Origin: Oryzias latipes
Taxonomy: Eukaryota; Chordata; Actinopteri; Beloniformes; Adrianichthyidae
Direction: 5' to 3'
DNA length: 64,000 nt
NCBI RefSeq assembly: GCF_002234675.1
Contig: NC_019866.2
Location: 4,559,807 to 4,623,806, forward strand
Positions 58,801 to 64,000 of this stretch are shown here, piece after piece (position 1 is the first letter of the stretch; every line of letters starts with the position of its first letter). The position numbers and the translations under genes are program-made. A model generated the notes under the pieces. It saw nothing but the letters and a program-made list of their open reading frames with translations, ran no database searches and had not been told where the DNA came from.

Positions 58801-59569
58801 CAGCCACCGCTAAAGTTCAGCCGTTGCTCCAGTCGTCCTCCTTTCCCTCTTTCTCAAAACATCATCATCCAATCAGTGATGTCCCATAGTTCCAACCCCT
58901 TCCAGTTTCTTTCTTTGTTTAATATTTCAGGAGATTGTCTGAAATCTTTCTTTCTTATTTGAAATAATTTTTTAGTTTTTGACTTTGTAAATTGTTGTTG
59001 TGATCTTGAATGCGTTTGCACCTTAAGGCCACCGTACTTTTTTCATGTAGAACGTGGGGCAAAGAAGCTGAATAGCTGTGGGAACTCGTGTTGTTGTGTT
59101 TTATTGTGGCTTCACCTGATTCAGGTCTTCCTCTGTTTTTTGGGTTTTGCGTAACAGGCCGGTTCTGCCCGAGGCGGACTCCGTGGCGGGGCCTGAAAGC
59201 TTCGACATTCCCGACGGACAGGCCTTAATGAGCCGGCTGCAGTGGGAGGACTCCCCGGAAATCTCTCCGTCTGACTCGGCCTCTTCCAAAGCGAGTGAGG
59301 AGACGTCCGGAAGTCCTTTCCCGATCAAACTGAGGACGGATAAGGAACCGATTTCTGTTTCACTTACAGGCACCAACCACTCAGACTCCAGGAGGCCCAA
59401 GAAGAAGAAGAGGCCGCCTCTGGGACTGAACAGCGGAGGTGGGATTGGAAGTCTGAGCGGCGGTGGCGGCAGCGGCGGCTCTCAGACTAACATCAGTTTA
59501 TCGACCAAAAAGAAGAAGCCCAAACTCACAGCACCTTCCATTTCAAGCATCTATGATGACTTAAACTAG
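55810..59569 (+). CDS. atxn7l3: atxn7l3, ataxin-7-like 3 (SAGA deubiquitinase module, Sgf11 orthologue)
   Basis: ATXN7L3 is a nuclear adaptor that activates USP22 to remove ubiquitin from histone H2B within SAGA. Eleven coding exons join in phase: 55810-55860, 55941-56073, 56165-56336, 56418-56515, 56594-56616, 56703-56748, 57179-57216, 57302-57370, 57459-57502, 58055-58126, 59158-59569, giving 385 aa. The start [10 protein letters not shown] matches human MKMEEMSLSG. An N-terminal helix ([25 protein letters not shown]) is followed by the Sgf11 zinc finger C86-C89-H101-C105. An acidic linker ([19 protein letters not shown]) leads to the SCA7 domain at about 188-248 ([26 protein letters not shown]) and the SIYDDLN end. 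It is longer than human (about 350 aa), mainly because of the last exon, where a 75-base optional intron may lie. Confidence 0.95.
57503..58054 (+). other. atxn7l3 intron 9
   Basis: Intron between the two halves of the SCA7 domain. No repeat or extra exon is recognised. Confidence 0.75.
58127..59157 (+). other. atxn7l3 intron 10
   Basis: Intron before the last exon. It contains a dispersed-repeat tail at about 58630-58760 and otherwise unique-looking sequence. Confidence 0.75.
58640..58760 (+). repeat. Fish dispersed-repeat tail (TGTAAAGCGCTTTGGG type)
   Basis: The blocks GTGTGAATGTGTGTGTGACTGTAAAGCGCTTTGGG and AAAAGCGCTATATAAGTATACGCCAT are the well-known end of a repeat found across fish genomes. 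Only this tail is present. (Both blocks are interrupted here by the intervening CCTTGTAGGTAG.). Confidence 0.65.
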
Positions 59570-61240
59570 CATGAGCCCGTCTGTCTGAGCAGCCCCTCAG
59601 TAAACTCCCTCCTTTCACGCCGTGGTGGAGCGTTCCTTCAGCAGCACAGGAATCTAACATTTTCTGGTGAAGTGTCCAAATTCTTCAGTTCACCTCAAAC
59701 CACAACATTCCAGCTAATTGGTTGCAGCCGGTTTAACGTGTTTTCCTTAGATGAAGACTCCAATAATCAGTTTATCTCCATCTACGAGTTTCTACAAACA
59801 AAAAAGATTTTTCTTTAGTGTCTGACGGATTTGAAAGAGGGACGTAGAACAGAGTGAAAGAATCTTTCTATACTTGATTCTTTGTACCTGAAGGTAAACA
59901 GATTTAGTTACTAAGCAGTTTTATAATACTTCATTAGGTTGTCTTTGCAGCAGGTTACTCACCAACTCTATTTAACCACAGGTTTATTTGATCATGAACA
60001 TAAGGAGAAAGCAGGGATAAACCTATCAGATCACTTCCTGCTACGTTTGTTTGGTGTTTGCCGTAGCATTGACAGGAACAGCTTCAGAGCTTTTATTGTG
60101 AAGCTTTGAAAACTTGAACAGGGTTCCGACACTTGGCAAAGGAACAGACGCCTTACTGTGACTGGTTGATGTGGCGAGCGCCGGCTGTTTGGTTGCTCCA
60201 TCTTTCCTGTCTGCAGAGGAAGTCGTCAGGAGCGGGAGCAGCAGGTGTTTTCAAATTAAGAGCCTAAAGTAGGACGTGAGGTCTTCTTTAAGGTCTGGTG
60301 GCTTCATAGTTTGTGGTGTATTTCGGTTTCTCCGTGAATACGTTCTTTGAAATCATGACGGCGGCGCCGATGGGAGGAAAATCTCGTCTGCTCTCGCTTC
60401 AGCACGCTTTGAAAATCTGGGAATTATTTTTGCAATTATAAGTTTGTGCCTCTTGATGCTTTATTTCTAGTGTGGACGTTTTATTTTGCACATGTGGTTG
60501 GAGATTTGTCCTCTTTATTTTTACAAAACACATCCCAGAATGTGATTTTTGTAAAAGTGTGTGTGCCGTTTTCAATATTTAATTTTGTTTACATCAGGAA
60601 GATATTTAAGTTTTTGGATGCTGCTTTTATTGTGATGTGTTTATATGCTGTGGTAAAATGGAGATGAAGTTTTATTTTATTTTATGATCCAGCGTTTGGG
60701 GCGTAAGCTTAAGGAGAACAAACAGAATCATGAACCCAACGGCTTTTTTTCTTTTCTTTTTTTCCTGCTTTGCTCATAAAACCGATCAATAATGCTTTCT
60801 GGTTCATGGATGTGTGATGTTTGTGCTTCTTTTCTGACCAAATATGTCATATTTGATAGAGTAACTTATGTACAGGTCAACATCATCTGCAGAAAGGCTT
60901 CTTGGTGCAGAACTTCATCTGAATCTGTTTAGCGGTTCATTCCCCGTTTTGCTACAATATTCCTCATTTAGTCTGAACTCAAGAGATCATGTTCTCACTA
61001 AATTAATATTATTTTTTACATTTTCTGGGTTTGTGCATATTCTTACTCGAAGTTTAAACTCTCCCCTTAAAGCTGAAATGTTGATGAAAACCTGAAGCCG
61101 TGTTTGTTTGCGGTAAAAGAGCAATGAGGGTTTTTTTCCAGCACTGCAGCCGTCTTTACATGCATTCCAACTTGGTGTGATGCTCTGGTTATTTTCCTTC
61201 ATGCATACTGATGTTTATATGAAAAATAAACTTATATTGT
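59570..61240 (+). other. atxn7l3 3' UTR
   Basis: A long 3' UTR of about 1.66 kb without coding potential, ending at the AATAAA at 61225-61230. Short frames in this stretch are chance. Confidence 0.6.
61225..61230 (+). terminator. Poly(A) signal of atxn7l3
   Basis: AATAAA in GAAAAATAAACTTATATTG. It is the last strong plus-strand signal before the convergent tmub2 gene. Confidence 0.6.
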
Positions 61241-61347
61241 ACCCAAAGTCAGACATGAATTAGATTTTAAACTCTGTAAAACTTGACCATAGTGCCCATT
61301 TATACCTGTAAATTTCCGGTATATTTTCATTCAATCCAGTCTATTGA

Positions 61348-61353
61348 TTTATT
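61348..61353 (-). terminator. Candidate poly(A) signal of tmub2
   Basis: AATAAA on the minus strand, 500 bases past the tmub2 stop codon and about 120 bases from the opposing atxn7l3 signal. Confidence 0.5.
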
Positions 61354-61852
61354 TACAAGGAATACACATTTACAGTCTCTTTTTCCCCCCATACAGAATT
61401 ATGAAAATAACCTAACAGAGCAACCAGAACTGCCATTTTTACCTAAAATATGCTCACAATTAGACTTGAGTCAAAAGAGAAGAAGCACAACAGTGAGTTA
61501 TGAAACCTGAAGCTAAAGTCTTGACCCGAAAAACAAAAAGAAAATCCAGAATGTCCAAGAAACGTCATGATTCGCACTAAAAGTCAGAGTTCCAGCATGT
61601 TTTCCACCACTTCTAAAATAATGCTCCAGTTTATGTTAATTCTTATTCTTTGTATTTTGCTATAAACTCTCTTTTTCTTGGTAAATGAAAGCCTTTGCCA
61701 CCCACCTTCCCTCTCCCACATGCTGCAGTCAGCTGTGGCATCATCAACAGGGCGCTCGTGTCGTTCCGCCTCCTCAGACGCTCGCCTACGGCTGCAGCTA
61801 ATTTTGTTTTCCTCCTCGGTCTCTGAAAGCGTGAGCTCCTGCCTCCACCTTC

Positions 61853-63925
<2,073 letters not shown>

Positions 63926-63940
63926 CTCTGTCCGTGGAGC

Positions 63941-64000
63941 CTGCAGAGGAAACGGCTCAATTCACCGACTTTTACCCACCAACCCAGAGGGCATCGCTCC
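63941..64000 (-). other. Intron upstream of the first tmub2 coding exon
   Basis: A CCTCTGCAG acceptor on the minus strand at about 63941 implies a non-coding first exon beyond the right edge of the window. Confidence 0.5.

Overview
This window is ordinary nuclear DNA of a ray-finned fish, most likely a percomorph teleost. The genes have many short exons with GT-AG introns, often 75-150 bases long. Intergenic DNA is AT-rich and full of degenerate Tc1-like, L2-like, SINE and MITE remnants, and every recognisable gene has a clear vertebrate orthologue. The species cannot be fixed from the sequence alone. No rRNA, tRNA gene, CRISPR array or retrovirus-like element was recognised.

Layout from left to right. 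(1) 1-6.2 kb holds the 5' end of ngfr (p75 neurotrophin receptor) on the minus strand. The signal-peptide exon and the first cysteine-rich exon are present, and the rest lies off the left edge. (2) 6.2-22 kb is gene-poor DNA with transposon debris. A TTAA-flanked MITE family (about 0.6 kb when whole) recurs seven times in the first 24 kb, and one copy sits inside a second repeat. (3) 22.1-28.1 kb is a minus-strand GIMAP8-like immune GTPase gene with three AIG1 GTPase domains, one per exon, and an extra C-terminal exon I cannot assign to a family. A Tc1-like fossil lies in one intron. (4) 29.7-30.9 kb is a compact selenoprotein W2 gene (selenow2, MIEN1-like). It has an in-frame TGA in a CGRU redox motif, a SECIS-like hairpin in the 3' UTR and a C-terminal CVIM prenylation box. 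(5) 30.9-36.3 kb is repeats and microsatellites. (6) 36.3-43.6 kb is slc4a1 (band 3/AE1), 20 coding exons, 913 aa. (7) 45.1-54.1 kb is ubtf (UBF, Pol I factor), 20 coding exons, 741 aa, behind a CpG-rich 5' region. (8) 55.0-61.2 kb is atxn7l3 (SAGA deubiquitinase module), 11 coding exons. (9) 61.3-64 kb is tmub2 on the minus strand, convergent with atxn7l3.

The order and orientation slc4a1-ubtf-atxn7l3 on one strand and tmub2 facing them matches human 17q21.31. ngfr and MIEN1 are also human chromosome 17 genes, so the window is a block of the ancestral chromosome-17 linkage group. The GIMAP gene has no counterpart there. Exon borders were placed by reading frame, GT-AG sites and remembered family sequence, without transcript data. 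The two results most worth a second look are the selenoprotein, which routine annotation would cut at the TGA, and the triple-GTPase GIMAP protein with its unassigned C-terminal exon.
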